64,000 bases of DNA from Sphingomonadaceae bacterium (GCA_025056155.1 JANWWL010000005.1:1-64000); one strand, 5' to 3'; positions 47,316 to 55,934 are shown, numbered from the stretch's first letter. Numbers and translations: made by a program. The notes: a model not told the origin generated them from the sequence alone.

Positions 47316-47750
47316 TCAAGGCCCCGGAGAGGCGGCCCTTGCGGCGGCCCGTTCGCGGGCCAGCGGATCACCTGATCCGCGGGGCTCGGGAGCTGCGCGC
47401 GGGATGGGCCGCCCGGGCTCGATCCGGCCCGACCAATCCTCCACGTAGACGATCCGCGGCGGGGGCTCGGCCAGGCCGCTGCGGGCCAGGATCAGGAAGC
47501 TCGCCACCAGCACGCTCCCCATGGCGCTCGCGAACAGCAGGGCCCCTAGCTGCCGCGGAAGCGCGGCCTTGAAGCGCCGATGCCAGGGTTCGGGCCGCGC
47601 GTTCCATGACGCGCCCTCGACCTGGGCCAGCTCGAGCTCGAAGAAGCGTTCCAACTGCCGGCGCCGCGCGGCCGCACGCTCCGCCCGCCGATCGGGGAAG
47701 GGCCGCGGCAAAGGCGGCAGGGGCCGGGGGCGCAGGCTGCGGAACATCAT
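47316..47750 (-). CDS. Small membrane protein between dnaN and ribD, unknown
   Basis: A 144-residue protein I do not recognize. It has a basic, Pro/Arg-rich N-terminus, a cytosolic segment rich in Glu and Arg (about 20-50), and one transmembrane helix (LGALLFASAMGSVLVASFLI, about 69-88). A short Pro-rich tail follows (EPPPRIVYVEDWSGRIEPGR). The ATG at 47750 overlaps the dnaN stop (ATGA), so it should be translated with dnaN; a second ATG follows at once. Function is unknown. Confidence 0.72.
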   Translation of the reverse strand: MMFRSLRPRPLPPLPRPFPDRRAERAAARRRQLERFFELELAQVEGASWNARPEPWHRRFKAALPRQLGALLFASAMGSVLVASFLILARSGLAEPPPRIVYVEDWSGRIEPGRPIPRAAPEPRGSGDPLARERAAARAASPGP

Positions 47751-48862
47751 ACCCGCATCGGCATGAGGACGTAGAGCGCGGGCGCCCCCGCCCCCTGGCG
47801 GATGAGCGTGGGCGCCGCCGCATCGGCCAGATGGACCTCGACCTCGTCACCATCCATCTGCTGCAGGATGTCGAGCAGGTAGCGGCTGTTGAACCCGACG
47901 TCGAAGCTAGGCGCCGAATAGACGGCGGGCAGATCCTCCGAGGCGGTGCCGTTCTCGGGGCTGGTGACCGACAGGGTCACGCGGTCGTGATCGAGGCTCA
48001 GCTTCACTGCCCGCGTCCGGTCGGAGGCGATCGCGGTCACGCGGTCGACCCCTTCGGCCAGCGTCTGCGGATCGATGCGCAGCAGACGGTCGTTGGCCGT
48101 GGGGATGACCCGGCTGTAATCGGGGAAGTTGCCGTCGATGAGTTTCGAGGTGAGGACGGCCTCGCCCACCCGGAAGCGGATCCGCGCTTCCGACAGCGCC
48201 AACTCCACCGCGCCGTCCCGCTCGTCCAATAGCTTGCGCAGCTCCGCCACGCACTTGCGGGGCACGATGACGTCGGGCATCGCCTCCGCCCCGGCCGGCA
48301 GCGCCAGTTCGAAGCGCGCGAGCCGATGCCCGTCGGTCGCCACGGCGCGGAGCTTGCGCTCGCCCTCGTTGGTGCGCGGGGCGTGCAGGAAGATGCCGTT
48401 CAGGTAGTAGCGAGTCTCTTCGGTCGAGATGGCGAAGCGTGTCTTGTCGATCATTTCGCGCAAGACGCCCGCGTCGAGCGCGAAACGCGTCGGCAGGTCC
48501 TCCTCGCCGATCACGGGGAAGTCCTCGCGCGGCAGTGTCTGCAGCTGGAAACGGGCCCGCCCGGCCGCCACGGTCAGCCGCCCGTCCGACCGCTGCAGCA
48601 GCACCTGGCTCCCCTCGGGCAGCTTGCGCACGATGTCGAACAGGGTGTGGGCCGGCGCGGTGGTGGCGCCTTCCTGCTCCACCTGGGCCTCCACCCGCTC
48701 CACGATCTGCAGGTCGAGGTCGGTGGCCATCAGCCGCAGGCCGTCGCCCGACGCCTCGATCAGCACGTTGGCCAGGATCGGGATGGTGTTCCGTCGCTCC
48801 ACCACCGACTGCACATGGCCAAGCGCCTTCATGAGGGTGGCACGTTCAACGACCAGCTTCAT
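47747..48862 (-). CDS. dnaN: DNA polymerase III sliding clamp (beta subunit)
   Basis: The processivity clamp, 371 residues in three repeated domains. MKLVVERATLMKALGHVQSV is the standard start; ILANVLIEASGDGLRLMATD, RYYLNGIFLH, LRAVATDGHRLA, VPRKCVAEL and NSRYLLDILQQM follow in order, and the protein ends in ALYVLMPMRV, the conserved C-terminus that shapes the peptide-binding pocket. It is on the strand opposite to dnaA and about 3.9 kb beyond the dnaA stop, heading the rib operon. Confidence 0.97.
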   Translation of the reverse strand: MKLVVERATLMKALGHVQSVVERRNTIPILANVLIEASGDGLRLMATDLDLQIVERVEAQVEQEGATTAPAHTLFDIVRKLPEGSQVLLQRSDGRLTVAAGRARFQLQTLPREDFPVIGEEDLPTRFALDAGVLREMIDKTRFAISTEETRYYLNGIFLHAPRTNEGERKLRAVATDGHRLARFELALPAGAEAMPDVIVPRKCVAELRKLLDERDGAVELALSEARIRFRVGEAVLTSKLIDGNFPDYSRVIPTANDRLLRIDPQTLAEGVDRVTAIASDRTRAVKLSLDHDRVTLSVTSPENGTASEDLPAVYSAPSFDVGFNSRYLLDILQQMDGDEVEVHLADAAAPTLIRQGAGAPALYVLMPMRV

Positions 48863-49177
48863 GCCCGATCCTCTCCCCCGCAAGCGGCCCGTCCGCACAC
48901 CGGGACCCGCCCGCCCCGGCAACCTATAACGGGTTCAGCGCGTGGCGAAAGGCCGTTGCGCGCCGGACTTCTCGGGCGACGGCCCCGCCGTCCCCAGGCC
49001 CGAGTGGCGGTGACAAGCGCCGGTCTCCTCGGCGCGCGAGTCAAGCCGTTGGGGCGAGCCCGCTCGGGGTTGGCCCCCCGCCCGGCCGCCGCGAACGGCC
49101 CGGCCCGCACGCCGCACCGCCGCGGTCGCCAGCCGGTCGACGCGCGCGCCGACCCCGGCTCAAGACCTCAGGCCACC
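48863..49177. other. 315-bp stretch upstream of dnaN without a gene
   Basis: It separates dnaN from the preceding minus-strand binding-protein gene. The sequence is very GC-rich and no reading frame resembles a known protein. It presumably contains the promoter of the dnaN-rib operon, but no clear -35/-10 pair, FMN riboswitch or terminator hairpin with a T-run stands out. Confidence 0.5.
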
Positions 49178-50701
49178 TCAGGCGCCCGCCCCGTCGGCGC
49201 CGGCCAGATGGGCCAAGGGCGCGATGCGGTCGATGCCCGGTGTCCACGCGCGATTGGCCGGGCGCTTGAGCCACCAGCGCGCCGGCCGAAAGAGCGGGAT
49301 GGCCGCCACGTCCTGGCGCCATTCCCGCTCGGCGGCGCGGACGGCGGCCATGCGTTCGGCGAGGCTTCCAGCTTGCCACGACCGGTTCCACCAGGCATCC
49401 GCTGCCGGCACGCAGATCCTCAGCCGGTTGCGCCCGCACGTCAGGTCCCACAGGAACGGCGTGGGTGCGGCCACCGGGCTTTCGACCACGTCGAGCGCCA
49501 CGCCGACGGCACCCTCGGCCACCGCCCGGCGCAAGCCTTCGCTCGACCGCCGCTCGGCCACGACGTCGACGCCCACGCGCGCCCAGTCCGTGGCCAAGAG
49601 CTCGATGAGGCGCGTCTCCTCCCGGCTGCGACCGGCGGCCAGCCTGACCCGCAGACGCCGGCTCGTGCCATCGAACCCCGCTTCGGCGAGCAACGCGCGG
49701 GCCCGGGCCTCGCGGTCGTCCGCAGGCGCGGCGGGCGGATCGCCGTCTTCGCCCTCGGCCGCGAAGCCCGAGAGGCCGGGGGGCAACAGGCTTGAGGCCG
49801 GCTCGGCATCGAAGGCGGCCGCGATGCGCGCCCGGTCGAGAGCCAGGGCCAACGCTTGCCGGACCCTGAGGTCGGCCAACGGCTCCTCGCCCCGATTGAG
49901 CACCAGGCGCACGAGCGCGCGCGCTGGTGCCACCACGCGGCCCTGGCGTTCCGGAACGCGGGCCGCCGCTTCCAGCCCTCGCAGCGGCTCGCCCACCACC
50001 AGGTCGACTCCCCCGGCCACGAACCGCTCGACCGCCGCTTCTGGATCGAGCCGCAGCACGCGGACCTCCCGCCGGGCGGGGCCGCCGGGCAGAGCGTGGT
50101 CCAGGTCGGGCACCAGGCGCAGCGGCGCGCCCCGGGCTGCGGTTCCTTCAAGGCGCAGCGGCCCGGCCAGGCCGGCCACCCGACGCCGCCCAGCGCCCAC
50201 GGAGCGGACGGCGAGCTCGGGCTGGGCCAGGACGGCGGCGAGCTCAGGCTGGGGGGTGGAAAGGCGAAATTCCACCACCTCTGGGATCGGCGCTTGGGCC
50301 TCAAGCGTGCCGCCCAGCAAGGCGCGGGTGGGTGCTGCACGGGGCGGACGCACGGCGCTCTCCAGGGCCCGCACCACCTCGGCCGCCGTCAGCGGCCGGC
50401 CGCCGATGGCCGGCACGGGGCGCAGGCGAAAGATCACGAATCGGCCGTCGTTGCTCACCCGCCAGCTCCGCGCGAGGGCGGGCACGACCCGCCCGGCGGC
50501 GTCCCGGCGGGTGAGGCCCACGCTCGTCGCTTCGGCCACCGCCCGCTCGAGGTCCGAAGGGTCGGTGAAGGCGACCATCAGGGGTCGGTCGGTGTCGCCG
50601 GGTCGGCAGGCCGACAGCAGGAGAAGCGCCACCGCCGTCCATCGCCGCCCGGCCCCGGGTCGGACCGCCGGCCGGGCCGCTTCCCCCGTACGCGCACCCA
50701 T
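49178..50701 (-). CDS. Peptide/nickel-type ABC substrate-binding lipoprotein
   Basis: A family-5 solute-binding protein (peptide, nickel, opine type). From ATG 50701 the leader ends ALLLLSAC, a lipobox with Cys near residue 32. SWRVSNDGRFVIFRLRPVPA, VVRALESAVRPP and LADLRVRQALALALDRARI (near residue 265) match the family layout. No permease or ATPase genes are adjacent, so it may be an orphan subunit or have a role other than import. In-frame starts at 50710 and 50746 are also possible. The ligand is unknown. Confidence 0.83.
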   Translation of the reverse strand: MGARTGEAARPAVRPGAGRRWTAVALLLLSACRPGDTDRPLMVAFTDPSDLERAVAEATSVGLTRRDAAGRVVPALARSWRVSNDGRFVIFRLRPVPAIGGRPLTAAEVVRALESAVRPPRAAPTRALLGGTLEAQAPIPEVVEFRLSTPQPELAAVLAQPELAVRSVGAGRRRVAGLAGPLRLEGTAARGAPLRLVPDLDHALPGGPARREVRVLRLDPEAAVERFVAGGVDLVVGEPLRGLEAAARVPERQGRVVAPARALVRLVLNRGEEPLADLRVRQALALALDRARIAAAFDAEPASSLLPPGLSGFAAEGEDGDPPAAPADDREARARALLAEAGFDGTSRRLRVRLAAGRSREETRLIELLATDWARVGVDVVAERRSSEGLRRAVAEGAVGVALDVVESPVAAPTPFLWDLTCGRNRLRICVPAADAWWNRSWQAGSLAERMAAVRAAEREWRQDVAAIPLFRPARWWLKRPANRAWTPGIDRIAPLAHLAGADGAGA

Positions 50702-50776
50702 GGCCCGCATGCGGCGCGCCCTCGCCCAGGCGGCGGATGCTGGCAAGGCCGCTTCGCCCTGCTATCAGCGCGCACC

Positions 50777-51772
50777 ATGCCGGCACCTGCCGCCGATCTC
50801 GCCCAGCTCGTCGGGCGGACCCCGCTCGTCCGCCTGTCGGGCCCGTCCGAGCGGACCGGGTGCACGGTGCTCGGCAAGTGCGAGTTCCTGAACCCAGGCG
50901 GGTCGGTCAAGGATCGGGCGGCTCTGTTCATCATCCTCGACGCCGAGGCCAGCGGCCGGCTGAAACCCGGAGGCACCATCGTCGAAGGCACGGCGGGCAA
51001 CACGGGCATCGGCCTTGCGGTCATCGGGGCCGCACGCGGCTATCGCGTGCGCATCGTGATGCCCGAGACCCAGAGCCAGGAGAAGAAGGACGCCCTAAGG
51101 GCTCTGGGGGCCGATCTCGTGCTGGTGCCGGCCACCAGCTACGCCAACCCGGGCCACTACGTGCACGTGTCGCGCCGCCTGGCCGAGGAGACGGGTGCAG
51201 TGTGGGCCAACCAGTTCGACAACGTCGCCAACCGTCTGGCCCACATCAAGACGACCGCACCCGAGATCTGGGAGGACACCGACGGACAGGTGGACGGCTT
51301 CACCTGCGCGGTGGGCACGGGGGGCACGCTGGCCGGCGTGGCGATGGGCCTCAAGGAACGGCGGGCCGACGTCCGGATCGCGCTGACCGACCCGGAAGGA
51401 GCCGCGCTCTACAGCTGGTTCACCACGGGCGAGCTCAAGGCCGAAGGCTCGAGCGTGGCCGAGGGCATCGGCCAGAGCCGGGTGACGGCCAATCTGGAAG
51501 GCGCGCCCATCGACGTCGCCTACCGCGTGAGCGACCGCGAGGCGATGCCCATCCTCCATGAGCTGATGGCGCGCGACGGACTGCACCTCGGCCTGTCGTC
51601 GGCCATCAACGTGGCCGGGGCGGAACGGCTCGCCCGCGATCTGGGCCCCGGCCATACGGTGGTGACCGTGCTGTGCGACTCGGGCAGCCGATATCTCTCG
51701 ACCCTGTGGAACCCCGGCTGGCTGCGCGCCAAGGGCCTGCCGCTTCCCCCTTGGTACGAAAGGGCCGCGTAA
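50777..51772 (+). CDS. cysK: Cysteine synthase A
   Basis: Makes cysteine from O-acetylserine and sulfide with PLP. The 331-residue protein has LVGRTPLVRLSG, the PLP lysine in NPGGSVKDRAA (near residue 45), EGTAGNTGIGLAVIGAARGY (relatives: SGNTG), and the phosphate-binding AVGTGGTLAGVAMGLK near 178. CDSGSRYLSTLWN near the end is typical of the CysK branch common in alphaproteobacteria. The TAGN in place of TSGN is a known variant of that branch. It is divergent from the binding-protein gene. Confidence 0.92.
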   Translation: MPAPAADLAQLVGRTPLVRLSGPSERTGCTVLGKCEFLNPGGSVKDRAALFIILDAEASGRLKPGGTIVEGTAGNTGIGLAVIGAARGYRVRIVMPETQSQEKKDALRALGADLVLVPATSYANPGHYVHVSRRLAEETGAVWANQFDNVANRLAHIKTTAPEIWEDTDGQVDGFTCAVGTGGTLAGVAMGLKERRADVRIALTDPEGAALYSWFTTGELKAEGSSVAEGIGQSRVTANLEGAPIDVAYRVSDREAMPILHELMARDGLHLGLSSAINVAGAERLARDLGPGHTVVTVLCDSGSRYLSTLWNPGWLRAKGLPLPPWYERAA

Positions 51773-51812
51773 GCCTCGACAGGACGGGGCCGCGCCGCTA
51801 GCCGGGGAGGCG

Positions 51813-51980
51813 ATGGACCGCATCCGCGCAGGTCTCGTCGGACTGGCGCTGGTAGCGCTCGTGACCCTCTTGGGCAGCCTCGCCTATCGCCCCGGCCCGC
51901 AACCGGCCCGACCCGGGCTCGACCGAGCGCTGGCGGCCCCCGCCGCGCCACCCTCGGGCGTGCCCTCTCCTCTCGTCTAG
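51813..51980 (+). CDS. 55-residue single-helix membrane peptide, unknown
   Basis: A short gene of 55 codons starts at ATG 51813 behind GGGGAGG. The product has a short basic N-terminus (MDRIRAG), one hydrophobic helix (LVGLALVALVTLLGSLAY, about 8-25) and a Pro/Ala-rich tail ending SPLV. It lies 40 bases after cysK and upstream of mraZ. The good ribosome-binding site and helix suggest a real gene, but no homology is recognized and chance is possible. Confidence 0.5.
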   Translation: MDRIRAGLVGLALVALVTLLGSLAYRPGPQPARPGLDRALAAPAAPPSGVPSPLV

Positions 51981-52147
51981 CGCCCTTCGACCACCGCACC
52001 TGTCGTCCGCCAGGCGCCGCTTCGCGGGCAGGGCCTGGCCGCCGCACCGCGCGGGCGCTCCTCCGCGGGCAGGTGGCGGCCACCCGTCGCCCTGTTCGCC
52101 ATCACGGGCGCCGATGGGGGCGGATCGGAGCGAAATCGCCTGGAATG

Positions 52148-52193
52148 TCCATTGCAAGCCCACGATAGCCCATGATATCCCATGAAAGGCCAT
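52148..52193 (-). promoter_or_regulatory. Putative MraZ operator: 10-bp-period repeats upstream of mraZ
   Basis: Four units start exactly 10 bases apart: CCCAC (52159), CCCAT (52169), CCCAT (52179) and GCCAT (52189); a fifth, TCCAT (52148), lies 11 bases further out. On the minus strand these read TGGG-type repeats with 5-base spacers, like the TGGGN repeats bound by MraZ in E. coli. They lie 50-90 bases before the mraZ start. An in-frame ATG at 52182 falls inside a repeat, so the true start is probably downstream. Confidence 0.7.
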
Positions 52194-52241
52194 CGCGAGC
52201 CAGGCGCGGCGGCCGGCCGGCAGCGGGGCGGGGATCGGGAC

Positions 52242-52712
52242 TTGACGATCGGCTTCTACGCGGGGGCCTACCTGAACCAGGTTGACGCCAAGAGCCGGCT
52301 GTCGATCCCGGCCTCCATTCGCGAGACCGTCGAGGCGCGCTCGGCCAACCGCCGCATCGTGCTGGCCCCAGCCGAGCACGCCCCCTGTCTCGTGGGCTAC
52401 GACCTCACGCGCCTGGCCCGGATCCAGGAACAGCTCGAAACGCGCTTCGCGGGCGACTTCGGCCCCGAGCGCGACCGGTTCGCCCGCCACATGTTCGGCA
52501 TGGCCGAGACGCTCGCCTACGACGACAATGGTCGGATCATCCTGTCGCCGATCCTGCGCGAGCTGGGCGAGCTCTCGGGCCTCGCCCTGTTCCTCGGCGC
52601 GGGCGACTATTTCGAGCTGTGGTCGCCCGAGCGGCTGCTCGCCGAGCCGGGGCTCGACCCCCGGCTCGAGCGCACGGTGCGCGCGCTGATCGCGGCCAGG
52701 GGTGGGCGATGA
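52242..52712 (+). CDS. mraZ: Transcriptional regulator MraZ
   Basis: MraZ is an AbrB-like DNA-binding protein that autoregulates the division/cell-wall cluster. From TTG 52242 it has 156 residues and two swapped-hairpin repeats: FYAGAYLNQVDAKSRLSIPA (about 4-23) and the second with LAYDDNGRIILSPILRELG (about 91-109). The family start a few residues before the first DAKxRLSIP motif supports TTG 52242, which has GGGATCGGGA just upstream; ATG 52182 would add 20 unconserved residues. The stop overlaps the rsmH start. Confidence 0.92.
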   Translation: MTIGFYAGAYLNQVDAKSRLSIPASIRETVEARSANRRIVLAPAEHAPCLVGYDLTRLARIQEQLETRFAGDFGPERDRFARHMFGMAETLAYDDNGRIILSPILRELGELSGLALFLGAGDYFELWSPERLLAEPGLDPRLERTVRALIAARGGR

Positions 52713-53623
52713 CGGCCGGGCACGTTCCCGTCCTCCTCGAGGAGACGCTGGCGGCGTTGGCCCTGGCGCCCGGCCATCACCTGGTGGATGCCACCTTCGG
52801 CGAGGGCGGGGTAAGCGCGCGAGCGCTGGCCCTGGGCGCGCGGGTGACCGCCTTCGACCGCGATCCGTGCGCCATCGCCGGCGGCCGCCCGCTCGCCGCC
52901 CGCCATCCGGGCCGCCTCAAACTCGTGTGCGCTCCGTTCTCGCGGATGGCCGAGCTCCTGGGGCCCGCCACGGCCGATGCGGTCACGTTTGACCTCGGCG
53001 TCTCCTCGCGCCAGCTCGAGGACCCGACCTACGGGCTCTCCTTCCGCCACGATGGCCCGCTCGACATGCGGCTTTCGCGCGAGGGTGTGACGGCCGCGCA
53101 GTTCCTCAACTCGGCCGACGAGGAGGAGATCGCCCGCGTCCTGCGCGCTTACGGCGAGGAGCCCGCCGCCCGGCGCATCGCCCGGGCCATCATCCGGCGC
53201 CGGCCGCTCGCCACCACCGCCGACTTGCGCGCGGCGGTCGTCGAGGCCGTGGGCGCGACGGCCGGTCGCCGCCGCGACCCGGCCACGCGCACCTTCCAGG
53301 CGATCCGGATCCATGTGAACGCCGAGCTCGACGAGCTGGCCAAGGGGCTGGACGCGGCCGAAGTGGTGCTGCGTCCTGGCGGACGCTTGGCGGTGGTGAG
53401 CTTCCACAGCCTAGAGGACCGCCTGGTCAAGACCTTCCTGGCCGAACGCTCGGGCCGGGTGCCCGGCCCTTCGCGCCACCGGCCACCGGGAGTCGTCGCC
53501 CGGCCGCCCACCTTCGAGCGGCCGGCGCGGCCCGTGCGCCCTTCGGCGGAGGAAGTCCGCCGCAACCCGCGGGCGCGCTCGGCCGTGCTGCGCTCGGCCC
53601 GTCGGCGGCTGGAGGCCGCATGA
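52709..53623 (+). CDS. rsmH: 16S rRNA (cytosine1402-N4)-methyltransferase
   Basis: Methylates C1402 of 16S rRNA. The 304-residue protein begins GHVPVLLEETLAAL and has VDATFGEGGVSARAL (SAM motif I), FDLGVSSRQLEDPTYGLSFR, PLDMRLSREG, TFQAIRIHVNAELDEL and AVVSFHSLEDRLVK, all RsmH signatures. DATFGEGG replaces the more common DATxGxGG. It overlaps mraZ and ftsL by 4 bases each. Confidence 0.97.
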   Translation: MTAGHVPVLLEETLAALALAPGHHLVDATFGEGGVSARALALGARVTAFDRDPCAIAGGRPLAARHPGRLKLVCAPFSRMAELLGPATADAVTFDLGVSSRQLEDPTYGLSFRHDGPLDMRLSREGVTAAQFLNSADEEEIARVLRAYGEEPAARRIARAIIRRRPLATTADLRAAVVEAVGATAGRRRDPATRTFQAIRIHVNAELDELAKGLDAAEVVLRPGGRLAVVSFHSLEDRLVKTFLAERSGRVPGPSRHRPPGVVARPPTFERPARPVRPSAEEVRRNPRARSAVLRSARRRLEAA

Positions 53624-54234
53624 GGGCCATGACGAGCGGGCACGAGCGCCCCGCGCGGTCTCGCCCCGGGGCCAAGCGCGCCGCGCCGGCCCCCCGCCCC
53701 GCCGCGCGCCGGCCCCCGCCACGCCGGGCCGGCCTCGTGCTCGCCACGGTGCTAGTGGCCCTGGCCGGCTATTCGGTCTCGGCCGCCGTGTCGGCGGAAC
53801 GGCGGGCGGTCGAAAGGTTGGCCCGCGAGAACGCCGACCTCGCCCGCCAGGTCACGGCCCTCAGGGTCGAACTCGCCATTCGGATGCGCCTGCCCCAGCT
53901 CCAGCGCTGGAACGACGAGGTGCTCCGCCTGGCCCCGGCGGACGCGCGCCAGTTCCTCGTCCGCCCGGCCGAACTGGCCCTCTACGCCCTGCCGCCGCCC
54001 GAACCCCTGGGCCCTGCACCCCGACCGGTGGCGCATCGCGGCCCGCCCTCTCCGGGGTCTTCGATCGCGCCCGGCCCGCCCCCGGCGTCGGCTCCCGCCC
54101 CGGCGCTCGGCGCACCCGGCGACCCGCCGCCGCGCGGGCCCAACCCCTCCCTCCTGCTCGTGGCGGCCACGCCGGCCGCGCCCACGCTGGCGGCCGACCC
54201 CCCGGCCGGCCCTGCGGCCGAAGCCACCCCATGA
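53620..54234 (+). CDS. ftsL: Cell division protein FtsL-like
   Basis: A bitopic divisome protein, identified by size, topology and position between rsmH and ftsI. A basic N-terminal tail of about 36 residues is followed by one helix (AGLVLATVLVALAGYSVSAAV, about 37-57) and a periplasmic coiled coil (ERLARENADLARQVTALRVE). The expected product would end near residue 130; here a Pro/Ala-rich tail of about 75 residues extends it to 204. FtsL sequences diverge fast, so position carries much of the weight. Both ends overlap neighbours. Confidence 0.8.
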   Translation: MRAMTSGHERPARSRPGAKRAAPAPRPAARRPPPRRAGLVLATVLVALAGYSVSAAVSAERRAVERLARENADLARQVTALRVELAIRMRLPQLQRWNDEVLRLAPADARQFLVRPAELALYALPPPEPLGPAPRPVAHRGPPSPGSSIAPGPPPASAPAPALGAPGDPPPRGPNPSLLLVAATPAAPTLAADPPAGPAAEATP

Positions 54235-55934
54235 CGATCGCCGTCGCCCTGGCCCCCGAACTCAGGACCAGCGGGCGCCGCCTGGCCGGCCACCGGCAGG
54301 AAGCGCTGGCCCAAGCCCGCCAGCGGCTGGCGGTGGTCGTGCTCGTGCTCGTGGGGCTCGTCGGGGTCCTCGCCCTTCGCCTGTTGGCGCTCGCCCTCCT
54401 CGAGCCGGCCGCCAGCCGGCGCGTGTCGGCCTCACCCCCCGGTCGGGCGGAAATCGTCGACCGTAACGGCCTCGTGCTCGCCACCACCTACCAGGCCTAC
54501 GCGCTCGCCGTGCGCCCGGGGGACCTCGTGGGCGATCGCGAGGAGCTTGCTCGGCGCATCCACGCCATCCTGCCGCACCGGTCGCTCCCCGCGATCCGGG
54601 CCGCCCTCCATCACCAGGGGCCGTTTCGGTTTGTCGCCCGGCGCATCCTGCCCGAAGAGGCCGAGGCCCTGCGCCGCCTCGGAGAGCCGGGTCTCGTGAT
54701 CGAGCGCGAGCCCGAGCGGCTCTACACCCACGGCGCGCTTGCGGCTCACGTGCTGGGCTTCACCGACATCGACGGCCACGGCGCGGCTGGCATCGAGCGC
54801 GCGTTCGATGCCCGACTGCGCGATCCCGCCCGGCGCCACGAACCGCTGGTGCTGGCGCTCGATGCGCGGGTGCAGCAGGTGCTCGAGGCGGAGCTCGAAC
54901 ACCAGCGCCAGCGCCAGCGGGCGCTGGCCGCCGCGGGCGTCGTGCTCGATGCGCGCACGAGCGAGGTCCTGGCGCTCGCTTCCCTGCCCGCCTTCAATCC
55001 CAACGCGCCGGGGCCGGCCGCCACCCAGCCCGACCGCATGAACCGCATTACCCTGGGCGTGCACGAGTTGGGCAGCATCCTCAAGCCCTTGACGGTGGCG
55101 ATGGCGCTCGAGGCCGGAACGCTCACCAGCCTGTCGCAAACCTTCCCCACCACGCCCATCCACCTCGGTCGGCACCGCATCCGCGACCTCAAGCCCCGCG
55201 CCCGGCCGCTGACCGTTCCGGAAGTGCTGATCCTTTCGTCCAACGTGGGCTCGGCCCGCATGGCCGAGGGGTTGGGGGCATCGCGGCAGAGGGCGTTCCT
55301 GTCCCGCCTGGGGCTGCTCGCCCCAGTGCCGGTCGAACTGCCCGAACGGGGCCGGCCGCTCTTCCCGCGCGAGGCCGATTGGGGTCTCCCGGCGGTCATG
55401 ACGATCGGGTTCGGACACGGGCTGGCGGTCACACCGCTTCATGCGGCGGCCGCCTATGCGGCACTGGTCAACGGGGGCCTCTACCGCCCTCCCACGCTGC
55501 TCAAGCGGGACTCACCGGCCCCTGCGCAGCGCGTGTTTTCCGCCGAGACCTCCCGCATCGTGCGGGCCATGCTGCGCGTTGCGGTCACGGAGGGCACGGG
55601 CCGCCGGGCGGACGCCCCCGGCTACCGGGTGGGCGGCAAGACCGGCACGGCCGAAAAGCCGAAGCCCGGGGGCGGCTACGACCATCGTCGCAACGTCACG
55701 AGCTTCGCCGGCGCTTTCCCCATGGACGACCCCCGTTACGTCGTCGTCGTGACCCTCGACGAGCCACAGGGCGATCCCGCCACCGGCGGCGGACGCACGG
55801 CTGGCGTGACGGTCGCACCCGCCTTCCGCAACGTGGTGCTGCGCGTCGCCCCCGTGCTGGGCATCCCCCCCGACCTTGGGCGCGAGGCTGACCTTGCGCC
55901 CATCGCCGGCCTTTACGAACCGAGGGCCCCATGA
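54231..55934 (+). CDS. ftsI: Division-specific peptidoglycan transpeptidase (PBP3)
   Basis: Cross-links septal peptidoglycan. The 567-residue protein has one N-terminal helix (about 33-58), a pedestal domain from GRAEIVDRNGLVLATTYQAY, and the transpeptidase domain. The active-site motifs are HELGSILKPLT (SxxK, Ser near residue 282), SSNVG (SxN, near 340) and GGKTGTAEK (KTG, near 467). GVHELGSILKP replaces the more common EPGSTFK but fits alphaproteobacterial forms. It overlaps ftsL and murE by 4 bases each. Confidence 0.96.
   Translation: MTIAVALAPELRTSGRRLAGHRQEALAQARQRLAVVVLVLVGLVGVLALRLLALALLEPAASRRVSASPPGRAEIVDRNGLVLATTYQAYALAVRPGDLVGDREELARRIHAILPHRSLPAIRAALHHQGPFRFVARRILPEEAEALRRLGEPGLVIEREPERLYTHGALAAHVLGFTDIDGHGAAGIERAFDARLRDPARRHEPLVLALDARVQQVLEAELEHQRQRQRALAAAGVVLDARTSEVLALASLPAFNPNAPGPAATQPDRMNRITLGVHELGSILKPLTVAMALEAGTLTSLSQTFPTTPIHLGRHRIRDLKPRARPLTVPEVLILSSNVGSARMAEGLGASRQRAFLSRLGLLAPVPVELPERGRPLFPREADWGLPAVMTIGFGHGLAVTPLHAAAAYAALVNGGLYRPPTLLKRDSPAPAQRVFSAETSRIVRAMLRVAVTEGTGRRADAPGYRVGGKTGTAEKPKPGGGYDHRRNVTSFAGAFPMDDPRYVVVVTLDEPQGDPATGGGRTAGVTVAPAFRNVVLRVAPVLGIPPDLGREADLAPIAGLYEPRAP

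Noticed and set aside
48863-49177. FMN riboswitch upstream of the dnaN-rib operon
   Set aside because: No RFN-element conserved boxes were recognized, and the first gene is dnaN rather than a rib gene.
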